From positions 1 through 14,403 of the forward strand of contig CAJLFL010000027.1 in assembly GCA_905205855.1 (NCBI GenBank): a stretch of DNA of 14,403 bases, given 5' to 3'. Positions within the stretch are counted from its first letter, which is position 1; each line of letters opens with the position of its first letter. Below are positions 1-7,848 of this stretch, piece after piece. The notes beneath the pieces were generated by a model. That model was not told the origin of the DNA. It saw only the letters and a list, made by a program, of their open reading frames with translations, and ran no database searches. Made by a program: the position numbers and the translations under genes. This stretch comes from an uncultured Eubacteriales bacterium. GTDB taxonomy: Bacteria > Bacillota > Clostridia > Monoglobales > Monoglobaceae.

Positions 1-31
1 AATAAAACCTATATGTTTTATAGGTTTTATT
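1..31. terminator. AT-rich bidirectional hairpin terminator of an upstream gene
   Basis: A perfect 12-bp inverted repeat, AATAAAACCTAT (1-12) and ATAGGTTTTATT (20-31), encloses a 7-nt loop. The outer arms are A-rich on one side and T-rich on the other, so it could terminate transcription in either direction. It lies before the metF promoter and probably ends a gene left of the window. The stem has few G-C pairs, so it may be weak. Confidence 0.55.
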
Positions 32-102
32 GTATCACCAACCTTTTCCTTTGTCAAGAGTTTTTTTAAAAAATTTTTTTAGCATACAAAACCTCCGAAA
101 TA

Positions 103-131
103 TTGACTTTTTCTGCAATCAAGTATATAAT
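103..131 (+). promoter_or_regulatory. Sigma-A promoter of the metF operon
   Basis: TTGACT (103-108) and TATAAT (126-131) are separated by exactly 17 bp, which is 11 of 12 consensus positions at ideal spacing. A T7-A6-T7 tract (61-80) lies upstream and could act as an UP element or a bend. The predicted start near 138 leaves a leader of about 20 nt before the metF ATG, with ribosome-binding site AAGGGGG at 142-148. That is too short for a SAM or cobalamin riboswitch between promoter and gene. Confidence 0.8.
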
Positions 132-157
132 TTCTTTTAAAAAGGGGGCACACACCA

Positions 158-1030
158 ATGAAATTATCAGAACTCTTTGCTCAAAAAAGACCTACTCTTT
201 CATTTGAAGTATTTCCGCCAAAAACGGATGATAAATATGAAACCATAAAATTTGCAGCTGAAAAAATTGCTGCGCTCAAGCCCGATTATATGAGCGTAAC
301 TTACGGTGCGGGCGGCGGCACAAGCGATTATACCGTATCGGTTGCCGCTGATATTCTTAACAATTATAATGTTACTCCGCTGGCGCATCTCACCTGTGTA
401 TCATCCGATAAACAAAAAATCACCGCTCAGCTTAAAGTTCTTAAAGATAACAATATAGAAAACATTTTGGCTTTGAGAGGAGATATACCCAAAAACTCCG
501 ACAATTCAGCAGGTGAATATAAATATGCCGCTCAGCTTATCCGCGACATAAAATCAATGGGCGACTTTTGTATCGGCGGAGCCTGCTATCCCGAAACTCA
601 TGTCGAATCCTCCACCTCTGCAGAGGATATAAAATACCTTAAAGAAAAGGTTGACACCGGCTGTGACTTTTTGACTACTCAGATGTTTTTTGATAATAAT
701 ATTCTTTACAGCTTTTTATATAAAATCCGCGAGGCAGGAATTACTGTCCCGGTAGTTGCCGGCATTATGCCGGTCACAAACGGCAAACAAATCAAACGCA
801 TATGCGAGCTATCCGGCACATATCTTCCGCAAAGGTTTAAATCCATAGTTGATAAATTCGGCTCCGATCCCGCCGCAATGACACAGGCAGGCGTTGCCTA
901 TGCAACAGACCAGATTATTGACCTTCTTGCAAACGGAGTAAACGCAGTACATGTATATTCAATGAACAAGCCTGAGGTTGCTGCTGCAATACAGGCAAAT
1001 CTTTCAAAAATCATTCCAAAAAAGGACTGA
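158..1030 (+). CDS. metF: 5,10-methylenetetrahydrofolate reductase
   Basis: This flavoprotein reduces 5,10-methylene-THF to 5-methyl-THF, the methyl donor for methionine synthase, in the cytoplasm. The 290-aa product is a single TIM-barrel domain of usual bacterial MetF length. The N-terminal FEVFPPK motif (residues 16-22) carries the catalytic Glu17, equivalent to E. coli Glu28. LALRGD (104-109) carries Asp109, the conserved aspartate near the FAD ring. The motif YPE at about 144-146 and the glycine-rich TYGAGGG (48-54) are also typical. The start is fixed by AAGGGGG 9 nt before the ATG and by the consensus promoter upstream. It is the first gene of an operon with the MetH reactivation protein (4-nt gap) and metH, which use its product directly. 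Methionine or SAM control is expected, but no riboswitch is visible in the leader. Confidence 0.95.
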   Translation: MKLSELFAQKRPTLSFEVFPPKTDDKYETIKFAAEKIAALKPDYMSVTYGAGGGTSDYTVSVAADILNNYNVTPLAHLTCVSSDKQKITAQLKVLKDNNIENILALRGDIPKNSDNSAGEYKYAAQLIRDIKSMGDFCIGGACYPETHVESSTSAEDIKYLKEKVDTGCDFLTTQMFFDNNILYSFLYKIREAGITVPVVAGIMPVTNGKQIKRICELSGTYLPQRFKSIVDKFGSDPAAMTQAGVAYATDQIIDLLANGVNAVHVYSMNKPEVAAAIQANLSKIIPKKD

Positions 1031-1034
1031 GCAC

Positions 1035-1706
1035 ATGATCAAGCTTGAATACGCCGGGAAAAATGAAATACAAACAGATCGCGCCGAGGTATTGCGCTAC
1101 CTCGGCTATAAACGCGGTTCCGGCGCAGAAATTCCGCTTGTCGTTGTTGAATGTATAAATGAAATTCACTCCGCATTACAGTGCAAGGCTTGCTATGACC
1201 GGTTTAAAATCTCAGAAAAAGAGAACGATACATTAAACCTCGGATTTGCCGAAACAAGCTCCGCAGCGCTGAGGAAAAATCTCAGCGGCTGTGATGAAAT
1301 AATTGTTTTTACCGCTACAATCGGGTTTGAGGTTGACCGCATTATTCAAAAATACAGTATTTTGTCACCGGCACATGCGGTTACGGCACAGGCAGCCGGG
1401 GCAGCCGCTATAGAAAAATGGTGCGATCTGCTTTGTGAAAGATTCAAACAGCGCTGCATATCGGAAAAGCGTTATCTAAGACCGCGATTCAGTCCCGGCT
1501 ACGGAGATCTTTCAATCAAGCTGCAGTCGGATATTATACACATTCTTGACTGCACAAGAAAAATCGGTGTTTCGCTTACCGACAGTCTTATGATGCTTCC
1601 GGGAAAATCAGTTTCAGCCATAATCGGTATAAGTAACAAGGACATCGGCTGCCGCAGCGGCTGTGAAGTATGTGAAAATACCCAATGCGAATTCAGGAGG
1701 ACATAA
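1035..1706 (+). CDS. Stand-alone methionine synthase reactivation-domain protein
   Basis: The 223-aa product matches the C-terminal activation domain of full-length MetH, here encoded as a separate protein. In the full-length enzyme this domain binds SAM and supports reductive methylation of inactive cob(II)alamin. RPRFSPGYGD (149-158) corresponds to the conserved R-x-x-PGY segment of that domain, and LPGKSVSAIIG (188-198) to its 'P-x-x-SVSG'-like segment. The C-terminus is cysteine-rich (Cys206, Cys210, Cys213, Cys218, ending in RR), a feature I associate with stand-alone clostridial homologues; its role is not clear from sequence. The ATG at 1035 was chosen over an upstream start at 978, because AAGGA (1022-1026) lies 8 nt before it and the upstream codons overlap metF. 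The gene lies between metF and a metH lacking exactly this domain. Thermotoga also encodes the domain separately. Confidence 0.88.
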   Translation: MIKLEYAGKNEIQTDRAEVLRYLGYKRGSGAEIPLVVVECINEIHSALQCKACYDRFKISEKENDTLNLGFAETSSAALRKNLSGCDEIIVFTATIGFEVDRIIQKYSILSPAHAVTAQAAGAAAIEKWCDLLCERFKQRCISEKRYLRPRFSPGYGDLSIKLQSDIIHILDCTRKIGVSLTDSLMMLPGKSVSAIIGISNKDIGCRSGCEVCENTQCEFRRT

Positions 1707-1708
1707 AA

Positions 1709-4093
1709 ATGGATATACTTTCAAACTTAAAAGCTTCCCGTTTGTATTTTGACGGCGGCTACGGAACAAGCCTGCAAAGCCACGGACTTAAACCGGGCGA
1801 GCTTCCTGAACTTTGGAACCTTTCACACAGTGATATTATAACTGCCCTGCACAAGGCATATTTTGACGCCGGCTGCAATATTGCAACTACAAACACCTTT
1901 GGAGCAAACTCGCTCAAATTTGATTTGCAGGAGCTTGATGAAATTATATCCGCAGCAGTAAGCTGTGCGGAAACCGCACGCAAAACATCAGTAAACACAA
2001 GCAACAAATACATCGCTCTTGACTTAGGCCCTACCGGAAAGCTGCTTAAACCGTTGGGTGATCTTGACTTTGAAGACGCGGTTGAGGTTTTTGCCCAAAC
2101 GGTTCGGCTCGGCGTTAAATACGGCGTCGATTTAATTATAATAGAAACCATGAATGACAGCTATGAAACCAAAGCGGCGCTTCTTGCTGCAAAGGAAAAT
2201 TCCGATTTACCCGTATTTGTCACAAATGCATATGACGAAAGCGGAAAGCTGATGACCGGCGCTTCACCGGAGGCTATGGTTGCTTTGCTTGAAGGGCTTG
2301 GTGCAGATGCAATCGGTGTAAACTGCAGTCTTGGGCCTGACAAGCTGATTCCCGTAATTAAAAAGATTTTAGAATACTCGTCACTGCCCGTCATCGTAAA
2401 TCCAAACGCCGGACTGCCCATATTCAAGAATGGACGCACAAGCTACGGTCTGACGCCTGACGATTTTGCCGAAACAATGGCGGAAATAGCCGAAATGGGC
2501 GCATCCGTACTCGGCGGCTGCTGCGGTACTACACCTGAACATATACGAAAGCTTGTACTTAAAACGCAAAACATACCTCTTAAACCTGCAAAAAAGAAAA
2601 ACTTTACTGTAATTTCGTCATATACACATGCCGTATACTTTGATAAAAGGCCTGTTCTTATAGGCGAGCGCATCAATCCGACCGGAAAACCGCGCTTTAA
2701 AACGGCTCTGCGTGAGGAAAACTATGATTATATTCTGAAAGAGGGCGTTGCACAACAGGAGGCAGGCGCAGATGTACTTGATGTGAATGTGGGGCTTCCG
2801 GAAATTGATGAAAAATCTGTATTGACAAAAACCGTGCAGCTCTTGCAGTCCGTATCCGCACTGCCGCTGCAGCTTGACACATCCGACCCGTCCGCAATGG
2901 AATCCGCACTGAGAATTTATAACGGAAAACCTCTTATCAACTCAGTAAACGGAAAACCTGAGGTAATGGACGCTGTATTTCCGCTCGCGGCAAAATACGG
3001 CGGCGTGGTAATCGCACTTACTATTGACGAGAGTGGTATCCCGGAAACTGCCGACGGCAGAATCAACACCGCGCTTAAAATAATCAGCCGTGCCGCAGAA
3101 TACGGAATTCCGTCAAATGACATTATAGTTGATCCTCTTGCAATGACAATCAGTTCGGACAACAAGTCCGCTCTCGTCACCTTGGAGTGTCTGAAAAGAC
3201 TGTCGGACATGGGAATAAAAACGAGCCTCGGCGTATCAAATGTATCATTTGGCTTGCCTCAAAGAGGACTTATAAACTCAACCTTTTTTACAATGGCACT
3301 GAACAATGGTCTTGGTGCAGCAATAATGAACCCCCATGCCTCCGGTATGATGGATGCGTATTACAGCTATTGCGCTCTTGCCGCTCTTGATTCAAACTGC
3401 GAAAAATATATAGAATACTCCGCCGCGGCTCAGGAACAGACTACCGCACCGATTAAAACCGCAGAGTTGTCACCGGAGGAGGCTTTAAAGCGTGCAGTGC
3501 TTAAAGGGCTTAAAGAAAACGCAGCAGATGCGGCAAGGACATTACTTACCGACACTCCGCCGCTTGACATTATAGATAAAAGTATAATTCCCGCACTCGA
3601 TGAGATGGGAGTTAAGTTTGAAAAGAAAACAGCGTTTCTGCCACAGCTTTTGATGAGCGCTGAGGCTGCCAAAGCTGCCTTTGATATTATAAAAGAAAAT
3701 CTTTCTGCCGGCGGAAAGGAACGCGAGAAAAAATATAAAATCGTTATTGCCACGGTCAAGGGTGATATTCACGACATAGGCAAAAACATAGTTAAGGTTC
3801 TGCTTGAAAATTATGATTTTGACGTTATAGATCTCGGCAAGGATGTGCCTCCGGAACTGATAGCCGAAACAGCAGTGCGCGAAAACGTCCCTCTGGTTGG
3901 TTTAAGCGCACTTATGACAACAACCGTTCCGGCTATGGAGGACACGGTAAAGCTTTTAAGAAAGGTTCATCCGGCGTGCAGAGTAGTTGTCGGCGGAGCT
4001 GTTCTTACCCAGGAATACGCCGATATGATAGGGGCTGACAAATACGCAAAAGACGCAATGGAAACCGTGCGTTATGCAGAATCTCTGATATAG
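1709..4093 (+). CDS. metH: Cobalamin-dependent methionine synthase, short form without activation domain
   Basis: It transfers a methyl group from 5-methyl-THF through methylcobalamin to homocysteine, forming methionine in the cytoplasm. The 794-aa product has four domains. The homocysteine-binding barrel (about 1-290) has zinc ligands Cys206 (GVNCSLGP) and Cys271/Cys272 (GGCCGTTPEH). The pterin-binding barrel (about 310-580) begins at LIGERINPTG. A B12 cap domain follows (about 590-680), then a B12-binding Rossmann domain with Asp686-x-His688-x-x-Gly691, where His688 is the lower cobalt ligand, plus GLSALMT and VVVGGA. E. coli MetH is about 1227 aa because it carries the activation domain, which here is the preceding gene. 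The ATG at 1709 follows AGGAGG (1695-1700) by 8 nt and the previous stop by 2 nt. An upstream start at 1685 has no comparable ribosome-binding site. The product depends on B12 supply. Confidence 0.95.
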   Translation: MDILSNLKASRLYFDGGYGTSLQSHGLKPGELPELWNLSHSDIITALHKAYFDAGCNIATTNTFGANSLKFDLQELDEIISAAVSCAETARKTSVNTSNKYIALDLGPTGKLLKPLGDLDFEDAVEVFAQTVRLGVKYGVDLIIIETMNDSYETKAALLAAKENSDLPVFVTNAYDESGKLMTGASPEAMVALLEGLGADAIGVNCSLGPDKLIPVIKKILEYSSLPVIVNPNAGLPIFKNGRTSYGLTPDDFAETMAEIAEMGASVLGGCCGTTPEHIRKLVLKTQNIPLKPAKKKNFTVISSYTHAVYFDKRPVLIGERINPTGKPRFKTALREENYDYILKEGVAQQEAGADVLDVNVGLPEIDEKSVLTKTVQLLQSVSALPLQLDTSDPSAMESALRIYNGKPLINSVNGKPEVMDAVFPLAAKYGGVVIALTIDESGIPETADGRINTALKIISRAAEYGIPSNDIIVDPLAMTISSDNKSALVTLECLKRLSDMGIKTSLGVSNVSFGLPQRGLINSTFFTMALNNGLGAAIMNPHASGMMDAYYSYCALAALDSNCEKYIEYSAAAQEQTTAPIKTAELSPEEALKRAVLKGLKENAADAARTLLTDTPPLDIIDKSIIPALDEMGVKFEKKTAFLPQLLMSAEAAKAAFDIIKENLSAGGKEREKKYKIVIATVKGDIHDIGKNIVKVLLENYDFDVIDLGKDVPPELIAETAVRENVPLVGLSALMTTTVPAMEDTVKLLRKVHPACRVVVGGAVLTQEYADMIGADKYAKDAMETVRYAESLI

Positions 4094-4112
4094 TCCAAAA
4101 ATCAGAGATTCT
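4078..4112. repeat. 12-bp perfect inverted repeat across convergent gene ends
   Basis: AGAATCTCTGAT (4078-4089) and ATCAGAGATTCT (4101-4112) pair perfectly around an 11-nt loop that contains the end of the metH stop codon. The right arm touches the stop codon of the minus-strand fucosidase gene. No T-run follows on either strand, so it is not a textbook intrinsic terminator. It may still serve as a shared 3'-end structure for both converging transcripts. Confidence 0.6.
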
Positions 4113-5104
4113 CAAAAGCCACGATTAGATAAGGGAACAACGCTTTTTATATTTGCCTCAAGTCTAAGTTCTGTTTCAGTGCCGTTTACTTTTATAATGA
4201 CCGTTTGCGGCACAGGCGTTTCAAGTGTAAGCTCTGTTACCTTTCCATCATTCCAAGATGCCGAAACCGTTATATTGCCTTTGGCACACAATCCGGAAAA
4301 GCTGCCGCTCCTCCAGCTGTCCGGCAGAGCCGGCAAAACAGAAATTTTCCCGGACTCCGACTGTAAAAGCATATTTGCAATTCCGACAGCCGCGCCGAAG
4401 TTGCCGTCTATCTGAAACGTCGGATGTGCATCAAGCATATTGGGATAAGTTCCTCCGCCGTTGATTGACAGTTCCTTTTTGGGGTTACAAAGCGTAAGCT
4501 GATTGTTAAGTAATCTGAGTGTGTGATTTCCATCGTGCAGCATAGCCCAAAAATTTATTTTCCATGCAAGACTCCATCCTGTTCCGCCGTCACCTCTTTT
4601 TCCAAGAGTTTTTCGGCACGCCTCTGCAAGTTCAGGTGTGTTATCAACCGATATATCATGTCCGGGGTACAGACTGAATAAATGCGATACATGTCTGTGC
4701 TGCGGATCTGCTTTGGTTTTCTCGCCATACCATTCCAAAAGTCTGCCGTCATTTCCTATTTTAAGCGGATAAAGCCTGCTCATGACACTACGCAGCTTAT
4801 CACAAAATTCAATATCTGCACCAAGAATACTTCCTGTCTCTATGACTTTTTCAAATAATTCACGGATTATGCTTACGGTTATAGTTGACATCTTTGTCAT
4901 AGATACCTTTTTGCCGTCAAGCAAAAACTTATTTTCCGGAGATGATGACGACATAAGTGTCAAATATTCGTCTACCTCAGACAGCATATCAAGATAAAAC
5001 TCTGACGCTTCCTTTGCTATCGGATAAATTTCTTTTAAATATTCTTTATCTAAGGTATATTCATATCCGTCAAAAAGCTGATAAACCAGCCATCCGGATG
5101 CCAT
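4112..5104 (-). CDS. GH95 fucosidase, C-terminal fragment
   Basis: This is the downstream half of the broken gene, 330 aa from the first in-frame ATG at 5104. The same frame reads without a stop up to the break at 5184, so 5104 is the first Met of an internal segment and not a real initiation site. No convincing ribosome-binding site precedes it. It holds the second half of the (alpha/alpha)6 catalytic barrel, with the proposed general acid in SSSPENKF and the catalytic aspartate in QIDGNFGAAVG, then the C-terminal beta domain ending in SNRGF. It lacks the asparagine pair and the N-terminal sandwich, so it should be inactive alone. Confidence 0.75.
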   Translation of the reverse strand: MASGWLVYQLFDGYEYTLDKEYLKEIYPIAKEASEFYLDMLSEVDEYLTLMSSSSPENKFLLDGKKVSMTKMSTITVSIIRELFEKVIETGSILGADIEFCDKLRSVMSRLYPLKIGNDGRLLEWYGEKTKADPQHRHVSHLFSLYPGHDISVDNTPELAEACRKTLGKRGDGGTGWSLAWKINFWAMLHDGNHTLRLLNNQLTLCNPKKELSINGGGTYPNMLDAHPTFQIDGNFGAAVGIANMLLQSESGKISVLPALPDSWRSGSFSGLCAKGNITVSASWNDGKVTELTLETPVPQTVIIKVNGTETELRLEANIKSVVPLSNRGF

Positions 5105-5145
5105 ACACCACGGCGACCATGCACTTGAGCCTTCAACGCCGCGGC

Positions 5146-6420
5146 TTACCGGCCCTGTTTGCGCCCAAATATCAGTATTATGATCATAATAAATCCTTTT
5201 GCATCATAATAATTGCGTGCCGTTCTTCTGCCCGACATCATGCCTTCTTTTACCAATTCGACAAACGGTTCAAAACATTCGCCGAGATTGCAGATAAAAC
5301 TCGGCCAGTAATTCATTTCTGTATTTATGTTTGTGGTATACCCGGAATTCCACGGAGCATAAAGCTGCTCATTCCATATTCCCTGAAGGTTCATTGCCCA
5401 GCTGCCGCTGCGCGATGCAGAAATCATAAGATATCTGCCATAGTTAAACAAAAGCTCATACATTCCCTTATCAGTGCCGTCAAACTCTGCCAAACGTCTT
5501 TCATTATCACAGTCATCGGTATCTCCGCCGAGGTTCAGGGACACGCGCGAATACAACTCTGCAAAATTCTTTTTGTGACACTCCTCCGCTTCGCAAAAAC
5601 TTTTGCATGATGTCACCGCTTCATACGCAGCATTTTTATGCTCCTTATCGGGCACAGAGTACGGATCTATGTAGCTTGTTTTTATACTTATATAAATTTC
5701 TGCCTCATCTGCACTCTCAACTCTGATTTCATTCTCCGATACCGTACAGCTTCCACCTGTTGTCCTGACATTGATTGCCGCAGTAAACGAAATTGATTTT
5801 TCTTTATCGGAATACACAAACTGCGGATTATAATACTCCGTTCTGTCTGCGTCATACGGACAAATCCCGCTTATCAGCAAGACATCTCTCCTTATTTCAG
5901 TTTCCGTAAGTCTGACTTCAGATTCATATGATACTTTAAACGATAATCCGCCGTTTTTCTCGGATTTTTCTTTTACAGCAATACAGTCATATTTTTCGGA
6001 TGCAAAATATATACGATTATAGGACACACCGTTAACTTTAAAACCGACATGCACTGTTCCGTCCGACATATTCAATGTTCTTTTATAATCGGACAAATCA
6101 GTATAGCTGCTGTTTATATAAACGCTTCCGCCTGGCAAATAATATTGACCTATCGTATAATTAAAGCTTTCTTCCAGTAATTTATCCGCTTCATAATTCT
6201 TACCCTCGTTTGCCAGCTGTGCTGCCTGACGATAAATCTGCGGAGCATTTTTAGGTGCACCTCCGCTTTCGGGATGTCCCGACCAAAGCGTATCGGAGTT
6301 AAGCGAAAGTCTGTCGCTGCACACACCTCCGTATATCATTGCGCCAAGCTTACCGCTGCCTATAGTGAACGCACGCTCAAAGCAATCTGCTTCAGTATTG
6401 AATGAAAATTTATTCTTCAT
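5146..6420 (-). CDS. GH95 fucosidase, N-terminal fragment
   Basis: This is the upstream half of the broken gene. Its 424 codons include 412 in the true frame and a 12-residue out-of-frame tail (IIILIFGRKQGR) before the stop. It begins with the GH95 N-terminal beta-sandwich, including GSGKLGAMIYGG (22-33), LNSDTLWSGHPESGG (40-54) and YLPGG. It continues into the first barrel helices with GIWNEQ and NINTEMNYWP (364-373). The ATG at 6420 follows AAGGCGG by 8 nt. Without the C-terminal half it lacks the general acid and catalytic aspartate and should be inactive. Confidence 0.8.
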   Translation of the reverse strand: MKNKFSFNTEADCFERAFTIGSGKLGAMIYGGVCSDRLSLNSDTLWSGHPESGGAPKNAPQIYRQAAQLANEGKNYEADKLLEESFNYTIGQYYLPGGSVYINSSYTDLSDYKRTLNMSDGTVHVGFKVNGVSYNRIYFASEKYDCIAVKEKSEKNGGLSFKVSYESEVRLTETEIRRDVLLISGICPYDADRTEYYNPQFVYSDKEKSISFTAAINVRTTGGSCTVSENEIRVESADEAEIYISIKTSYIDPYSVPDKEHKNAAYEAVTSCKSFCEAEECHKKNFAELYSRVSLNLGGDTDDCDNERRLAEFDGTDKGMYELLFNYGRYLMISASRSGSWAMNLQGIWNEQLYAPWNSGYTTNINTEMNYWPSFICNLGECFEPFVELVKEGMMSGRRTARNYYDAKGFIMIIILIFGRKQGR

Positions 6421-6457
6421 TTTATTTACCGCCTTTTTATAATTTCATTCTAAAGTG

Positions 6458-6486
6458 TGCTACACCACAAACGGGATCATTGTCAA
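6458..6486 (-). promoter_or_regulatory. Possible promoter and small operator of the GH95 gene
   Basis: On the minus strand a perfect TTGACA -35 (6481-6486) lies 60 bp before the GH95 start. The -10 is weak: TGTAGC at 16-bp spacing, preceded by TGG, which would make it an extended -10. A short palindrome, GTGT-AGC-ACAC, covers this -10 and could be a repressor site. A poor -10 under a palindrome suits a regulated catabolic gene, but the case is tentative. Confidence 0.35.
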
Positions 6487-6545
6487 TACCGTATTTATAA
6501 AAGATTAAAACTGTGCTATTATTCGCTAAAATTTTACCATATACA

Positions 6546-6574
6546 AAAAAGGAATGTAAAAAACATTCCTTTTT
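6546..6574. terminator. Bidirectional intrinsic terminator after potD
   Basis: The stem GGAATGT (6551-6557) and ACATTCC (6563-6569) encloses an AAAAA loop and is flanked by an A-run on the left and a T-run on the right. On the minus strand it becomes a hairpin followed by TTTTTT just 3 bp past the potD stop, so it ends the pot operon and separates it from the GH95 gene. Confidence 0.85.
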
Positions 6575-6576
6575 CT

Positions 6577-7848
6577 TTAGAATATATCTTTTTTATTCTT
6601 TATATATCTTCTTATCAATACACCGACCGAAGTTAGAACACAGATAATCATAAACAGCGGAACTATCCATACATTAACTGTTTTTGTTTCCGCGCTTTTC
6701 ATTGTCGTCCATAAATCCTGCATTTTTTGGTTTGCTTCATCAGACAGATTTTTAAATACGGTGGTCTTTTCAGCCAGAAATTCATCATCCGGATAAGAAA
6801 TTCCGTCATTTTTGATTTCATCATCAAGCATTTCATATGCTGCCATATTCGGTGTTGAATATCCTATAAAATCGACAATCGCATATGCAACATCTGGTTC
6901 ACTGAGGAAGTTTATATACATCTCCGCAGCCTCTTTCTGTTTTGCTCCCTTAGGTATACACACCGCGTCAAAGAACAAATTTGTTCCGCTTTTCGGCGTA
7001 GCAAAGCTCAGATGATCATATTCATCCATAAGGGTTACGGCATCACCGGCATAGTACGGGGCAAGAACTGCCTCTCCGGCGCCCATCTTATCGAATATTT
7101 CATCCATTACATATGCCTGTACGACGGGTTTTTGTTTAATCAGCAAATCCGCTGCTTTTTCAAGCTCATCAGGGTTCTCAGAATTAAGAGATATTCCGAG
7201 CCGTATTTCCGCTATGGCAAAAGCATCCCTCGGATTGTCAAACATCAAAACGGAATCCGCATACTTTTCGTCCCACAATATATCCCAATCAATCTCGGTT
7301 TCCTCCGGATCAATCGCGGTATTATCATATATGATTCCGACAGTTCCCCATGTATAAGGCACAGAATATTTATTCTCTGAATCATATTCCGGATTTAAAA
7401 ATTTTTCCATTGTATAGCAGCTGTTCGGGATATTTTCAAAATCCAAAGGTTCAAGCATATCCTCATTTATCATTCTGGAAATCATATAATCAGAAGGAAT
7501 AATAATGTCATAGCTTGCACCGCCGCCCTTCAGCTTTGCATAAAGTTCCTCATTCGTGGCATAAGTGCTGTAATTCACCTTAATCCCGGTCAGCTTTGTA
7601 AACTCGGCATTAAGATTCATAACGCCCTCCTCACTGCCGTCGGGAATATACTCACCCCAGTTATATACATTTATTGAAATCTTATCATTTTTAAATCTCT
7701 GATAATACTCCGCATCTTCAATCTCCGGAGCTGTATCACCGATATCGGCTGTTTCCTCCGACTCGTCATCAACCGCCATTGTATCGCAGGCAGTCAAGGG
7801 CGTAACGGCTATCAAAACCGCAAAAATCAGAAACAAGAGTCGTTTCAT
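6577..7848 (-). CDS. potD: Spermidine/putrescine-binding lipoprotein with a C-terminal membrane helix
   Basis: This is the extracellular substrate-binding subunit of the polyamine ABC importer. The 423-aa protein begins with a lipoprotein signal, KR plus a hydrophobic stretch and the lipobox LTAC with Cys21 as the lipid-modified residue. An acidic linker follows (about 22-46), then the binding fold with the family motif VYNWGEYIP (61-69) and FFDAVCIPKGAK. In E. coli PotD the last region has Trp255 and Asp257; here Asp is kept and Trp appears to be Phe (my unaided alignment). Unusually, residues about 393-412 form a hydrophobic helix followed by RRYIKNKK. That predicts a second membrane anchor with a cytoplasmic tail, and the protein is about 75 aa longer than E. 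coli PotD. The start ATG overlaps the potC stop (ATGA) and follows GGAGG. It is the last gene of potABCD. The exact polyamine cannot be told from sequence. Confidence 0.9.
   Translation of the reverse strand: MKRLLFLIFAVLIAVTPLTACDTMAVDDESEETADIGDTAPEIEDAEYYQRFKNDKISINVYNWGEYIPDGSEEGVMNLNAEFTKLTGIKVNYSTYATNEELYAKLKGGGASYDIIIPSDYMISRMINEDMLEPLDFENIPNSCYTMEKFLNPEYDSENKYSVPYTWGTVGIIYDNTAIDPEETEIDWDILWDEKYADSVLMFDNPRDAFAIAEIRLGISLNSENPDELEKAADLLIKQKPVVQAYVMDEIFDKMGAGEAVLAPYYAGDAVTLMDEYDHLSFATPKSGTNLFFDAVCIPKGAKQKEAAEMYINFLSEPDVAYAIVDFIGYSTPNMAAYEMLDDEIKNDGISYPDDEFLAEKTTVFKNLSDEANQKMQDLWTTMKSAETKTVNVWIVPLFMIICVLTSVGVLIRRYIKNKKDIF

Larger units (their letters stand above)
4112..6420 (-). pseudogene. 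GH95 alpha-L-fucosidase gene split by a one-base frameshift
   Basis: Both halves belong to glycoside hydrolase family 95, inverting enzymes that mostly remove alpha-1,2-L-fucose from glycans; some members act on alpha-L-galactose. Frame is lost after codon 412 (5187-5185), where ATG-ATC-ATA replaces the expected ATG-CAT-CAT-AAT. Restoring one C between 5185 and 5184 gives an uninterrupted 769-aa protein of normal GH95 length that reads M-H-H-N-T-D-I-W-A-Q across the junction. Asn364/Asn366 (NINTEMNYW), Glu496 (SSSPEN) and Asp672 (QIDGNFG) are all present in the restored protein. They correspond by order and spacing to Asn421, Asn423, Glu566 and Asp766 of Bifidobacterium AfcA; this alignment is from memory. 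There is no signal peptide, so the intact enzyme would be cytoplasmic and act on imported oligosaccharides. The good state of both halves points to a very recent mutation or a sequencing/assembly error. No sugar transporter is adjacent. Confidence 0.88.

Noticed and set aside
60..157. SAM or cobalamin riboswitch before metF
   Set aside because: No conserved stem or box could be read, and the promoter at 103-131 leaves about 20 nt of leader.
5146..5210. Programmed -1 frameshifting to make full-length GH95
   Set aside because: No X-XXY-YYZ slippery heptamer or downstream pseudoknot is evident. A backward slip would give Asp-His-Asn, not the expected His-His-Asn, so a lost base explains the sequence better.
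4957..5610. A 217-codon plus-strand open frame antisense to the fucosidase gene
   Set aside because: It lies entirely across the two GH95 halves, shows no recognisable domain, has no good ribosome-binding site, and the opposite strand has clear conserved motifs.
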